From CAYLPU01 sp964385635 (lineage in GTDB: Bacteria > Chloroflexota > Anaerolineae > B4-G1): a stretch of DNA of 64,000 bases. The notes under the pieces are model-generated. The model searched no databases and was not told the origin of the DNA. It was given only the letters and a program-made list of their open reading frames with translations. Location of the stretch: positions 8,293 through 72,292 of the forward strand of contig CAYLPU010000010.1 of NCBI GenBank assembly GCA_964385635.1. The letters are read 5' to 3'. The position numbers and the translations under genes are program-made. Position 1 is the first letter of the stretch. Each line of letters opens with the position of its first letter. Positions 1-8,083 of this stretch are shown piece after piece.

Positions 1-638
1 GGGGTGTAAACATGGGGCCGAATCCCCTCGCGGTAGAGGATTCCGGCGTCGTAGTCGGTGTACTTCTCCTGCCGGGCGATGAAATCGGCCAGGTCATCGT
101 AGTTATAATGGATGAGGGGGTTCTGTAAGTGCCCTTCGGGCCCCTCTACTACTGCCACCTCGTGGACCGGTCGCTCCCAGCGCGCGCAGCCCCGCCGGAC
201 CAGGCGCAGTTGGTAATCGGGGTACCAGCCCGCCCCCAGCGTCAGCCGGCCGAAGATGCAGTTGTGGCGGGGCACCCACCAGGCCACCTCCTCGCGATCC
301 ACTGCTGTCACCACCGCCTGTATCTCCCCCGCCAACTCCGGCGTGGCCCGCTCGTCGGCGTCCACGAAGAAGACCCAATCTGTGTCCACCCGATCCAGGG
401 CGGCATTGCGCTGCTGGGCGTAGTTCTCGAAGGGGTGCTGGATCACCTCCGCCCCGGCCTGCCGGGCCAGGCCCACCGTCCCGTCGCTGCTGAAGGAGTC
501 GAAGACCACCAGGCGGTCTGCCCAGGCCAGGCTGACCAGGCATTCCTCAATGTTTCGCTCCTCGTTCAGCGTCAGCACGACGGCGGCCAGGGTGGTAGGT
601 GGTATATGAGTAGACGAGTAAATGAGGGAGTCGGTCAT
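1..638 (-). CDS. Family 2 glycosyltransferase, partial (runs off left edge)
   Basis: The reverse strand read from ATG at 638 is open to the window edge, about 212 codons. The N-terminal part is a GT-A fold: a start near residue 20 with AVVLTLNEERNIEECL, then a donor-site DxD-type motif in VFFVDADERATPEL. This arrangement is typical of the WaaE/KdtX-like branch of family 2 glycosyltransferases, which add a sugar from a nucleotide-sugar to cell-envelope glycans or lipid carriers. The start overlaps the stop of the upstream glycosyltransferase by 4 bases (ATGA), so the two are probably co-translated. The C-terminus is missing and the acceptor cannot be deduced. Confidence 0.85.
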   Translation of the reverse strand, partial: MTDSLIYSSTHIPPTTLAAVVLTLNEERNIEECLVSLAWADRLVVFDSFSSDGTVGLARQAGAEVIQHPFENYAQQRNAALDRVDTDWVFFVDADERATPELAGEIQAVVTAVDREEVAWWVPRHNCIFGRLTLGAGWYPDYQLRLVRRGCARWERPVHEVAVVEGPEGHLQNPLIHYNYDDLADFIARQEKYTDYDAGILYREGIRPHVYT

Positions 639-1600
639 AGCGCCAACACAGTCTGGCAGGCTTCCAGGCGAGTCTCCAGTTCGGCAGTGCTAATCTCGCC
701 CCGGTGATGGGCCATGCGGGCCTGTCGCATCTTTCGGCGCATTCCCAACCGCACGAGCCTGCGGGCCAGCCGCCGCTTCAGTGGCGAGTAATGCTTGTCG
801 TAGAGCCGCAGGCGGCTGCGCCATAGCGCGACGAATGAGGCAACGCGCACCTGCCCTGTGCTCCTTCCGGCGTAGTGCACCACCTGGGCGGCTGGCGCGC
901 AAAAGGCAAGCCAGCCCGCCTTGCGCATGCGCCAGCACCAGTCAATCTCCTCGCAGTACATCCAGAAGCCCTCATCCAGGAGACCCACATCTGCGATGGC
1001 CTCCGCACGCACCATCATCGTCGCCCCCAGGGGATGGTCCACCGGGAAGGGGGCCTCCCCTTCGTAGAACCGGCGCGGATAGCGACCGTTGAAGGGTGTG
1101 TCATAAAAGCGGGCGGGGAGGGGGAAGAACTCGAAAGCCAGTTGGGCCAGGCCCGGAAAGCGAAATGCGCTCTGCTGGAGAGAGCCGTCAGGATAGAGAA
1201 GTTTCGCCCCAACTACACTGGCCCGGGGGTGGGCTTCGAGCGCGGAGAGAAGCGCCGCAGTCGCTCCCGGCTGCACCTCCGTATCGGGGTTCAGCAGCCA
1301 GACGTATTGTGTGGTGCGTGGTGCGTGATGCGTGAGAATGGCTCTAAGCGCGACGTTGTTACCTGCGGCGAAGCCCAGGTTCTCATCACTAACGATGAGG
1401 TGAACGTCGGGGAACTCCCGTGCCACCATCTCCGGTGTGCCGTCGGCGGAACCATTGTCCACCACCCAGACCTCGGCCTCGGTGTCCGAGCGATCCAGGT
1501 CGGCGAAGAGGGCACGCAGACAAGCGGTCAGTAGATCGCGCACATTCCAACTGATGATGACGACGGCTAAGTCAAGTAAGGTATTGCTCACAGCACTCAA
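635..1600 (-). CDS. Family 2 glycosyltransferase (rhamnosyltransferase-like)
   Basis: The protein is 321 residues. Near residue 11 it has LAVVIISWNVRDLL, then VWVVDNGSADGTPEM and the metal-binding motif WLLNPDTEVQPG. A later EEIDWCWRMRKAGW segment matches the ED-type catalytic region of WbbL/RfbF-like rhamnosyltransferases. It is expected to act at the cytoplasmic face of the membrane on polysaccharide or glycolipid precursors. TTG at 1600 or GTG at 1591 could be the start; either overlaps the end of the DNA methylase gene, so the real start is uncertain. It shares a 4-base overlap with the next glycosyltransferase, suggesting one operon. Confidence 0.87.
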   Translation of the reverse strand: MSAVSNTLLDLAVVIISWNVRDLLTACLRALFADLDRSDTEAEVWVVDNGSADGTPEMVAREFPDVHLIVSDENLGFAAGNNVALRAILTHHAPRTTQYVWLLNPDTEVQPGATAALLSALEAHPRASVVGAKLLYPDGSLQQSAFRFPGLAQLAFEFFPLPARFYDTPFNGRYPRRFYEGEAPFPVDHPLGATMMVRAEAIADVGLLDEGFWMYCEEIDWCWRMRKAGWLAFCAPAAQVVHYAGRSTGQVRVASFVALWRSRLRLYDKHYSPLKRRLARRLVRLGMRRKMRQARMAHHRGEISTAELETRLEACQTVLAL

Positions 1601-3785
1601 GCAGTTGAAGCTGAGTAAACTTGGGGGAGAACTCGTAAGTCATTTCTGGCATTTCGCGGATGTGATCTAGGTCTTTTGCCAAGATGGATATCTCTCTTAT
1701 TGCTTCCTCAACGCTTCGTCGTTCCTGGATTCCTGGCCAGTAACAACAATAATTCTCCAGCAGTCTACCCATCGCGATGGCAAAAAGATCGACAGAATTG
1801 ACCTTCATCCCTGAGCGAATAACCTGCCTTGTCCAAAGGATAGTCTGCTCGCGAATGGCGCGTTCTAGTTCCTCCCACGAGGGTGACTTTTCAACTGCCA
1901 ATCGTTTACGACATACCAAGTAAACATCGTATTTGATGTTCCCTTTATCGCTGTGAAAGCCACTTTTTCCCTCTGAACGTGTGACGGGCGTGGCGGAGAC
2001 ATAGAAACCTGAATCTATCAAGGTTTTTGCCAGCAGTGCCCACGCCGATTGTTCAGTGTGGTGGAAAGTGAAGACCATAAATCCATCAGATTTGAGAGTA
2101 CGGTGACACTCTTTGAACACGCGAGTCAGTCCTTGGGCGAAAACTTGATCTGTCTTGCCCTCCTTTTCATTTTGCACTATTTCCTGTTTGCGGCTCGAGA
2201 GTTCAGGTTCGAACCAGAGGTAGTGATCTTTGAGACCCAGACGTAGCCATACGTAGAAAAAGTCGGCCAATTCGGAGTACATTATATTGTCGAAGTAAGG
2301 AGGATCGGTGATCACGGCATCCACCGTATCATCAGGGATAAAGTCCATTCTTTCGGCGTTCTGTGCAACTAAGAGGGCATTTTTCCCATCACTCAGACCA
2401 GCAAAGTTGGGGCTGAGTCGACCGTTGATTTTCTCATTGCGAACAAAGACTTTCTCCGAGCGGCCGTTGGGATACCGTCGCTCGTAGGGATGATGTCCAT
2501 ATACCTTGCCCCGTCTCATCTTCTGGTAGCAGCGCCGGAAGGTGCCGCGCCCATAGCGCGTGCCCCATACATTGTTTTCTGTTGGCCGCTCAATAGGATG
2601 ATAAGCATGCAAGCCAAACAGAAGGGAGATTTTGTGGTAGTTAATCTCGTATTTGCAGAACATGTTATTCGCGTCCAAGCAATCCGAGAAAGCCAGGAGT
2701 AGCAGTTCCTGGATATTTTCGTCTTCTATCTGTAGAATACCATTGAGCAAGATAGAGAGACTGAGTAATTGACGTTCGTTGAACATCTGCCAGAAGTGCG
2801 TATACCCATGATTTACGGGACGGGGATCGCTGCGTCCTTCAGTAGGGATGGCTTGGCGGGGGAAGAGCAAATGGTCTCGGCAGGCTTCGAACCGCGCTTT
2901 GATCTCCTCATAGTGTTGTTTATCTTCTTCGTCTACTGCCTTAAAGCCCCGGCTCTCACAGATGGGGCAGTAGTACTCTAGACCAAACATCTTGACGGGT
3001 AAGGCGCTTCCGTGTCGGCTCACTGCATTTAAGTGAGTGTCCTCTGCCCCACATTTGGTGCACGTGAACTTACCGTACCCTGATATCCCTTCCGCAGGGT
3101 TAAACATGGTGCCGCAGCGGGGGCAAGTTGCCGTTTGTACAATTTTCTGCTCAAGGGCAAAGATATGGAGACAATCTGGACAGACTATTGTCTCAATGTC
3201 TCGGCGCCGGTCTATCCAGTAATATGGGAAAAGATCGACTGTTGCTCCACAGTCTGTGCACTGAGCCTGCTTGATCCAAAAGACGTACATGATGTCGGCT
3301 TGGTGACCATGCACACATCGTGTTTGGTAGAATTCCTTGATTTGTTGCCCTGCCGTCTTTTCTAGATGTTCGAAAGCACTATCCAGAGATTCCAGGTCTA
3401 CTGGTTCAATTTCCTTTTTAGTGATGAACCAGGCGACAGGATTGATGTCCACGCCAATGACGCGGCAACCTAATCTGAGGGCCTCCACGACAGTTGTTCC
3501 TCCTCCCATGAAGGGATCGAGAACCAAAGGAGCGCCAAAATCGGCACCCCGATAGAATTTCTCCCACAGGCTCTTCATATCTTCCTCCACTGAGGAGAAG
3601 GAAGCGATAAGCATCATGCGGAATACACTGGACAACCTCCTAGCCCACCACTTATGCATCTGGTAGACGGGCTTCTTGGAGTTGCCCTCCTTCATAGCTA
3701 AGGTATTTAGGTATTCGATTGGCAGTTCTTTCTCGATATATCGCATTTCCTGTTCTACGAATTCCGGTCTAAGAGACTCTGCCAC
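1572..3785 (-). CDS. DNA methyltransferase with internal Zn-ribbons (COG1743/DUF1156-like)
   Basis: This 737-residue SAM-dependent DNA methylase opens with the family motif HKWWARR near residue 44. It then has DPFMGGGTTVVEALR (SAM-binding FxGxG type) and, in the second half, DAVITDPPYFDNIMYSELAD, the DPPY catalytic motif of amino-methyltransferases. Between them lie several CxxC pairs (for example CTDCGATVDLF, CPRCGTMF, CTKCGAED, CPICESRGF) that should form zinc ribbons. The predicted start is GTG at 3785, overlapping the end of the adjacent restriction nuclease remnant by 31 bases. Gene order implies it protects host DNA from that nuclease. The recognition sequence cannot be read from the protein. 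Confidence 0.86.
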   Translation of the reverse strand: MAESLRPEFVEQEMRYIEKELPIEYLNTLAMKEGNSKKPVYQMHKWWARRLSSVFRMMLIASFSSVEEDMKSLWEKFYRGADFGAPLVLDPFMGGGTTVVEALRLGCRVIGVDINPVAWFITKKEIEPVDLESLDSAFEHLEKTAGQQIKEFYQTRCVHGHQADIMYVFWIKQAQCTDCGATVDLFPYYWIDRRRDIETIVCPDCLHIFALEQKIVQTATCPRCGTMFNPAEGISGYGKFTCTKCGAEDTHLNAVSRHGSALPVKMFGLEYYCPICESRGFKAVDEEDKQHYEEIKARFEACRDHLLFPRQAIPTEGRSDPRPVNHGYTHFWQMFNERQLLSLSILLNGILQIEDENIQELLLLAFSDCLDANNMFCKYEINYHKISLLFGLHAYHPIERPTENNVWGTRYGRGTFRRCYQKMRRGKVYGHHPYERRYPNGRSEKVFVRNEKINGRLSPNFAGLSDGKNALLVAQNAERMDFIPDDTVDAVITDPPYFDNIMYSELADFFYVWLRLGLKDHYLWFEPELSSRKQEIVQNEKEGKTDQVFAQGLTRVFKECHRTLKSDGFMVFTFHHTEQSAWALLAKTLIDSGFYVSATPVTRSEGKSGFHSDKGNIKYDVYLVCRKRLAVEKSPSWEELERAIREQTILWTRQVIRSGMKVNSVDLFAIAMGRLLENYCCYWPGIQERRSVEEAIREISILAKDLDHIREMPEMTYEFSPKFTQLQLLECCEQYLT

Positions 3786-4461
3786 ATTTCCGGTCCGCTT
3801 GCTGAATATAGTTGTCCAAACTCGTCTGCTAGTTCATCAGATTTGTCGTCGAGCGCTTGGGTGAGAGTCCGTCCCTCTGCATCCCTAAACGTGCGACTTA
3901 CCTCAGCAGCAATCTCGTATATCTGATCTATGCAATCGGGTTCATCCGAGATGAACTCCCAGAATTCACGACCGATGAGATAATCCACCTGAACGTAACG
4001 ATGCACAATAGAACTGACTTGCACTTCATTGCCATAGCACATGCCAAACAATGCTACGGAACCACGGTTACGTCGTTGAGCTGATTGGAGTAAGGTGCTG
4101 ATTGAGTAGCCATGTCTTTGGGCACTGTATTCGGTCCGCTTTTCACTTGAATGTAGTAGCGCATTTCACCTTTGGTCTTCATTATGTCAGCACCCTCAAC
4201 GCCAGTTCCTTCAGAGAAAACTCTAGCAATGTCTTCTAGTACACCACCGAATGATGTCACGGTGCCTCGTTCGAAGAATTGCTCCATACGCCATTTTACG
4301 ATGGATCGTGCGTCTTGAAACTCTAGCTCGTGGGAGAGAAGCCGATACAGAAATGGATTGATATTTAGATCGTCCAGGTCAAGCCGTTCCACTCTGTTCA
4401 AACGGCGACGGAGAAAGTCTTCGAATATGCTTTTGATCTGTTGTCTCTGTCTTGTGTCCAT
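3755..4461 (-). pseudogene. Type II restriction endonuclease, TdeIII/PmeII-like, frameshifted
   Basis: Two reading frames together make one protein. The first (4461 to 4054) encodes the N-terminal 135 residues, including the nuclease-like core YYIQVKSGPNT. It stops after a short non-homologous tail. The second frame, open through the same region, reads SAQRRNRGSVALFGMCYG and continues to FWEFISDEPDCIDQIYEI, the usual C-terminal half of this family. The frames join cleanly if one A is missing near 4100-4105 (CAATC where CAAATC is expected). It lies directly upstream of, and overlaps, the methylase, as in a type II R-M unit. The family name is from recalled motifs; a sequencing error instead of a true mutation is possible. 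Confidence 0.7.
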
Positions 4462-4499
4462 TGTTCTTCGTTTTAACGATTGCGATCAGTCTTCTAACC

Positions 4500-6029
4500 C
4501 TACACAAACCGCTGCCGGATGTCCGCGCTTATATAGTCCAGAGTCGCCACTGTGATGGCGATGAACCAGACGCAAATCCCGGCCGAACGGTAGTCCAACA
4601 AGCGGATGTACTGGATCAGCAAGAAGCCGATGCCGCCGCCGCCCACCAGGCCGATGACGGTGGACATACGGACGTTGATGTCCCAGCGGTAGATGGAGAA
4701 GGAGACGAAGGGCGGGATCATCTGCGGCACCACGGCGTACATAATCATCTGCAGCCGCGTCGCACCGGTGGCCTGGACGGCCTCGATTTGACCGGGGTCA
4801 ATCGACTCGATAGCCTCGGAGTAGAGTTTGCCCAGCGCGGCGATGGAGTGAACGGTCAGGGCGATGATGCCGGCGAAAGGCCCCAGCCCCACCACCGTCA
4901 CGGCTAGAATGGCCCAGATCATTGGCTCGATGGAACGAATGATGTTCAATATACTGCGGGTGATAAAATAGAGCGCCATCGTGACTGAGGAACCTGACAT
5001 CAGGTTCCGGGCGGCCAAAAAGCTGATGGGGATGGCGAGGATGATGCCAAAGAGTGTCGCCATCATCCCCAGGACGATGGTCTCTACCATCTTTTCGATG
5101 TTGTGCCGCAATGCGTCGCTGGGTTTCAGGTTGCCCACCGCCGAAATCTGTCGCGCTTCTATTCGGTGGATCTGACGACCCTCGGAACTGGGAGGAATGA
5201 GCCGGTAGGGTATGGCGACATCGAACTGGAAAGCTCCCTGGTCGTCGGTCAGAATCGTGAGGTACTCTCCTGCCCGGCGCATCTGAAACTCGTTGCCGAT
5301 GGGATCCGCCCACCAGATTTGGGTCTCTGTGTTCGGTTCAAAGCCTCGCCCGATGACGGTCAAAGCAGTGCCGGGTATGGTTACGAGTTTTCCCCCTTCC
5401 TCTGCCTGCTGAGAAAGATCGCCACAGGTCGGGTCGACCACCAGGTAGGGCTGGCCGGGTATTTCTTCCGGCGGCGGGGGCGGCGGCTCGTCGTCGCAGG
5501 GAGAGAGGACGTCGGCCCCAGCGCCGGTTGTCTCGGTATCCCGCGTGACAGCCGCCGCCCACGGCCACGCGACCCGAGAGAGAGGCCCTGAGGCGTCCGA
5601 AAGTTCTGTCATCATCTTGAATAGGTTGATCTCGCTGATCTGCCAGCCCAGTGCAAAGAAAAGCACGAGCGCGAACGCAAAGATGCCCAGCCCACCCCGC
5701 CGGTCTGACCGGGCCTGCTGGTAAGCGTCCCAAGCGATCCATAGCCACAAAGCCACAATGAGCACCAGGGTCGGGCCTACAAAGAGCGGTCGGCGGCTGA
5801 GGGCTTTGATGAGATTTGACACCGCTCCGATCTCCCTGGGGGCCAGCAAGTTGATCCGCCAGGCAAATAGACCAATGCCGGTGACCAGAGCGCTCAGCAG
5901 GAGCAGTCCACGTTGAAGTTGCCGGGCCAGTGCCTGGCCCAGTCCGGGAATGAGTAGCGAGGCCACGCCCGCTACAGGTGGTGGCACCAGGCTGGGCTGG
6001 AATTCCTGTCGAGTTGTCTGCGTTGCCAT
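4500..6029 (-). CDS. phnE: Phosphonate/phosphite ABC transporter permease with large extra N-terminal and extracytoplasmic domains
   Basis: From ATG at 6029 (TAATG overlap with phnC) the protein is 509 residues, roughly twice a normal PhnE. The last ~240 residues are the permease proper: membrane helices and the cytoplasmic coupling segment with EAVQATGATRLQMIMYAVVPQ. The first ~150 residues carry several membrane segments and an IPGLGQ motif like TM2-type proteins. A soluble segment at about 150-265, probably outside the membrane, contains a proline-rich stretch and LTVIGRGFEPNT, which resembles an IPT/Ig-like fold. Together with PhnC and PhnD it would import phosphonate, phosphite or a related oxyanion. 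The function of the added domains is unknown. Confidence 0.85.
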   Translation of the reverse strand: MATQTTRQEFQPSLVPPPVAGVASLLIPGLGQALARQLQRGLLLLSALVTGIGLFAWRINLLAPREIGAVSNLIKALSRRPLFVGPTLVLIVALWLWIAWDAYQQARSDRRGGLGIFAFALVLFFALGWQISEINLFKMMTELSDASGPLSRVAWPWAAAVTRDTETTGAGADVLSPCDDEPPPPPPEEIPGQPYLVVDPTCGDLSQQAEEGGKLVTIPGTALTVIGRGFEPNTETQIWWADPIGNEFQMRRAGEYLTILTDDQGAFQFDVAIPYRLIPPSSEGRQIHRIEARQISAVGNLKPSDALRHNIEKMVETIVLGMMATLFGIILAIPISFLAARNLMSGSSVTMALYFITRSILNIIRSIEPMIWAILAVTVVGLGPFAGIIALTVHSIAALGKLYSEAIESIDPGQIEAVQATGATRLQMIMYAVVPQMIPPFVSFSIYRWDINVRMSTVIGLVGGGGIGFLLIQYIRLLDYRSAGICVWFIAITVATLDYISADIRQRFV

Positions 6030-6814
6030 TACTCCACCTCTCCTTGCAGCCCCACGCCCACCCGGACCGCTTCCTGGCCATAGATCTCTTTGAATTCCTC
6101 GTCCGTCATCGCGCGGATCTCCTCCCTGGTGCCCCGGTAGACGATTTCTCCATCTCGCAGGCCGATCACCCGCGTGGCGTATTGCTGCACCAGGTCCAGG
6201 TAGTGCAGGCTGCACAGGATGGTGATCTCCTCCTCCTGGTTTAATTCTTCCAACCGTTCCAGGATGGAGTGGGCCAGCACGGGGTCCAGGCTGGCTACCG
6301 GCTCGTCGGCCAGGATCATACGGGGTTGCTGCATCAGCGCGCGGGCGATTCCCACTCGCTGCTGCTGCCCGCCGCTCAGTTCGTCCGCCCGCTTGTGGGC
6401 CTGGTCGGTGATGCCCATCCGCTCCAGCGCCGCCATCGCCATCTTCCGATCCTCGTCCGGGAAGCGATGCAGGAGGCTGGCCCACGGGTTCACGTACCCC
6501 AGCCGGCCGGAGAGGACGTTGGTGAGCACGGTGGAACGCTTGACCAGGTTGAACTGCTGGAAGACCATCCCGATCTGGCGCCGGATCTCGCGCAGTTCGG
6601 TCTGTTCGGCGGCCGTGATGTCCACCCCATCCCACAAGATTTGCCCCTCGGTTGGATCAATCAAGCGGTTGATGCAACGCAGGAGGGTGGACTTGCCAGA
6701 GCCACTCAGTCCGATGATGATCAGAAACTCGCCGTCCGCTACCTCGAAACTGATGTCGCGCAGGGCGACGGTCCCGTCATTGTAGATTTTGGTCAGGTTC
6801 TTGACTTCAAACAT
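6029..6814 (-). CDS. phnC: Phosphonate/phosphite ABC transporter ATP-binding protein
   Basis: This is a 261-residue ABC ATPase. Walker A is GLSGSGKSTLLRCINRL near residue 35. The Q-loop region IGMVFQQFNLV, the signature ELSGGQQQRVGIARAL and Walker B MILADEPVASLDP follow in order. The GMVFQQFNLVKRSTVLTNVL segment is characteristic of the PhnC subfamily. It couples ATP hydrolysis to import through PhnE at the inner face of the membrane. Its stop overlaps the phnE start by one base, so the two are translationally coupled. phnD lies upstream across a gap that now holds a short transposed repeat. Confidence 0.93.
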   Translation of the reverse strand: MFEVKNLTKIYNDGTVALRDISFEVADGEFLIIIGLSGSGKSTLLRCINRLIDPTEGQILWDGVDITAAEQTELREIRRQIGMVFQQFNLVKRSTVLTNVLSGRLGYVNPWASLLHRFPDEDRKMAMAALERMGITDQAHKRADELSGGQQQRVGIARALMQQPRMILADEPVASLDPVLAHSILERLEELNQEEEITILCSLHYLDLVQQYATRVIGLRDGEIVYRGTREEIRAMTDEEFKEIYGQEAVRVGVGLQGEVE

Positions 6815-6884
6815 CCTCCAACATCCTTCCCCCTATTTGTCACGAGGGGGGACACAAGTCCCCCCTCATAAGGTTCCTTGTGGT

Positions 6885-6975
6885 GTATCTTCTCAATAAA
6901 CTGGGGTTTGACAGACGAGAAACCGGGTTTTTTCTGAAAAACCCGGTTTCTTTCCCCGAATTTTTGAGAAGATAC
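6885..6975. mobile_element. MITE family 1, copy 1 (91 bp) between phnD and phnC
   Basis: Terminal inverted repeats GTATCTTCTCAA and TTGAGAAGATAC bound a 91-bp element, and the flanks carry an identical 8-bp direct repeat CTTGTGGT (6877-6884 and 6976-6983), the signature of a target-site duplication. The interior folds into a hairpin of the type AAACCGGGTTTT/AAAACCCGGTTT. It has no coding capacity. It sits in the intergenic region of the phn operon and could change expression of phnC-phnE relative to phnD. Confidence 0.85.
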
Positions 6976-6999
6976 CTTGTGGTGTTGACTCGCAGTCAA

Positions 7000-7905
7000 C
7001 TAGTCTCCCATCAGGTCCTCGGCGCTGATGCCCGCGGCCTGGAGAATCTGACGGAACGGGTCATAGAAGGAGTTGTCCGCCTCGATCAGTTCTTCCCACT
7101 GGTAGGCGGTGTTCAGGGCTTCCACACCTTCTTCAGTCGCAGCGATGGACAGCAGCCCAGCCACGATCTGATCGCGCAGTTCCTGCGGCACGGAAGTCTG
7201 GAACTGGACGCCGTCGTTGGGGATGTCCGGCTCGATGGCGATGACCACGGTCTGTTCCATCACGTCGGGGTAGTCCTCTTCGATGCGGGTGCGGGCGTCC
7301 ACGTAGGTGGCGCCGGCGTCGCAGGTGCCATCGTAGACGCCAGCGGCGACCGCGTCGTGACTGCCGGCGTCCACGACCTGTGCCAGGCCCGTGTCGGGGT
7401 CAACCCCCGCACCGCGCAGCATAATCGAAGGGACAACCCAACCGCTCGCCGAGAGCGGGTCGGGGCGGCAGAAGGTCTTGCCTCCCAGTTGAGAGATGTC
7501 AGTGATGCCGCTATCGGCCCGGACGAGGATCTGGCCGTTGTAGGTGGGGCTGCCGAAGCGCACGGAGAGCATGGCAACCTCGGCGCAGCCGCGGTCGGCG
7601 GCCAAGACGTAGGCGAAAGTGGCCAGCGATGACATATGTGCCTCGGCCGGGTCGGCGCACATCGCCTCGATCGCGCCGGCATACTCGGTGGCAACGCGAA
7701 CCTCAAAGAACAGACCGGTCTCTGTTTGCAACAGATCAACCACTGACTGAGCGCCGGCCGTCACACGGTCCGTCTCGCCTGAGGGGACAAAGACCCAGAC
7801 GATGGGGTTCTCCTCTGTGCCCAGCTCAGCCGGACCACAAGAGGTCAGTAGGCCCACAGTCAATAGAGCTACAACCAATACCAACAACACACGCTTTGCG
7901 TTCAT
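7000..7905 (-). CDS. phnD: Phosphonate/phosphite ABC transporter substrate-binding lipoprotein
   Basis: The 301-residue protein begins with a lipoprotein signal peptide (LLTVGLLTSCG lipobox near residue 23). It continues as a PhnD/SBP-type periplasmic-binding fold: IVWVFVPSGETDRV at the mature N-terminus, then AHMSSLATFAYVLA and a LGGKTFCRPDPLSASGWVVPS segment usual for the phosphate/phosphite/phosphonate-binding family. It would capture the oxyanion outside the membrane and deliver it to PhnE/PhnC encoded just downstream. The preceding 178 bp contains a good promoter and a possible leader peptide. Confidence 0.9.
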   Translation of the reverse strand: MNAKRVLLVLVVALLTVGLLTSCGPAELGTEENPIVWVFVPSGETDRVTAGAQSVVDLLQTETGLFFEVRVATEYAGAIEAMCADPAEAHMSSLATFAYVLAADRGCAEVAMLSVRFGSPTYNGQILVRADSGITDISQLGGKTFCRPDPLSASGWVVPSIMLRGAGVDPDTGLAQVVDAGSHDAVAAGVYDGTCDAGATYVDARTRIEEDYPDVMEQTVVIAIEPDIPNDGVQFQTSVPQELRDQIVAGLLSIAATEEGVEALNTAYQWEELIEADNSFYDPFRQILQAAGISAEDLMGD

Positions 7906-7931
7906 TTTATCTCCTCCTGTGCTAGACTTGA

Positions 7932-7997
7932 CTAAACTTGAATTGACAAGATGTGTAAACTACCCTCCTGTTTCTCAGCGACACGTTCCTCAGGCAT
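7932..7997 (-). CDS. Possible 21-residue leader peptide upstream of phnD
   Basis: An ATG at 7997 follows a perfect ribosome-binding site (AAAGGAGG, 8007-8000) and opens a 21-codon reading frame starting MPEERVAEKQEG and ending at TAG 7932-7934, just before phnD at 7905. It lies inside the phnD 5' leader. The strong Shine-Dalgarno makes translation plausible, but nothing else supports a function; there is no obvious run of regulatory codons. Confidence 0.35.
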   Translation of the reverse strand: MPEERVAEKQEGSLHILSIQV

Positions 7998-8035
7998 CAC
8001 CTCCTTTCGCCGCGCTATTCAGTATGACCTCCGCT

Positions 8036-8064
8036 AGTATATCCCAATTTCCACCGGATAGCAA
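8036..8064 (-). promoter_or_regulatory. Sigma-70 type promoter for phnDCE
   Basis: On the reverse strand, -35 TTGCTA (8064-8059) and -10 TATACT (8041-8036) are separated by 17 bp. This places transcription start near 8029, about 120 bases before the phnD start codon. Confidence 0.6.
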
Positions 8065-8083
8065 GTATAACGCCGGAACGAGC

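Noticed and set aside
875..1534. Long plus-strand frame opposite the second glycosyltransferase
   Set aside because: It is antisense to a well-matched family 2 glycosyltransferase and has no recognisable domain; a shadow of GC-rich codon use.
4500..6635. 711-codon version of PhnE starting at 6635
   Set aside because: The first ~200 codons are the PhnC gene in another frame; ATG 6029 with TAATG coupling is the natural start.
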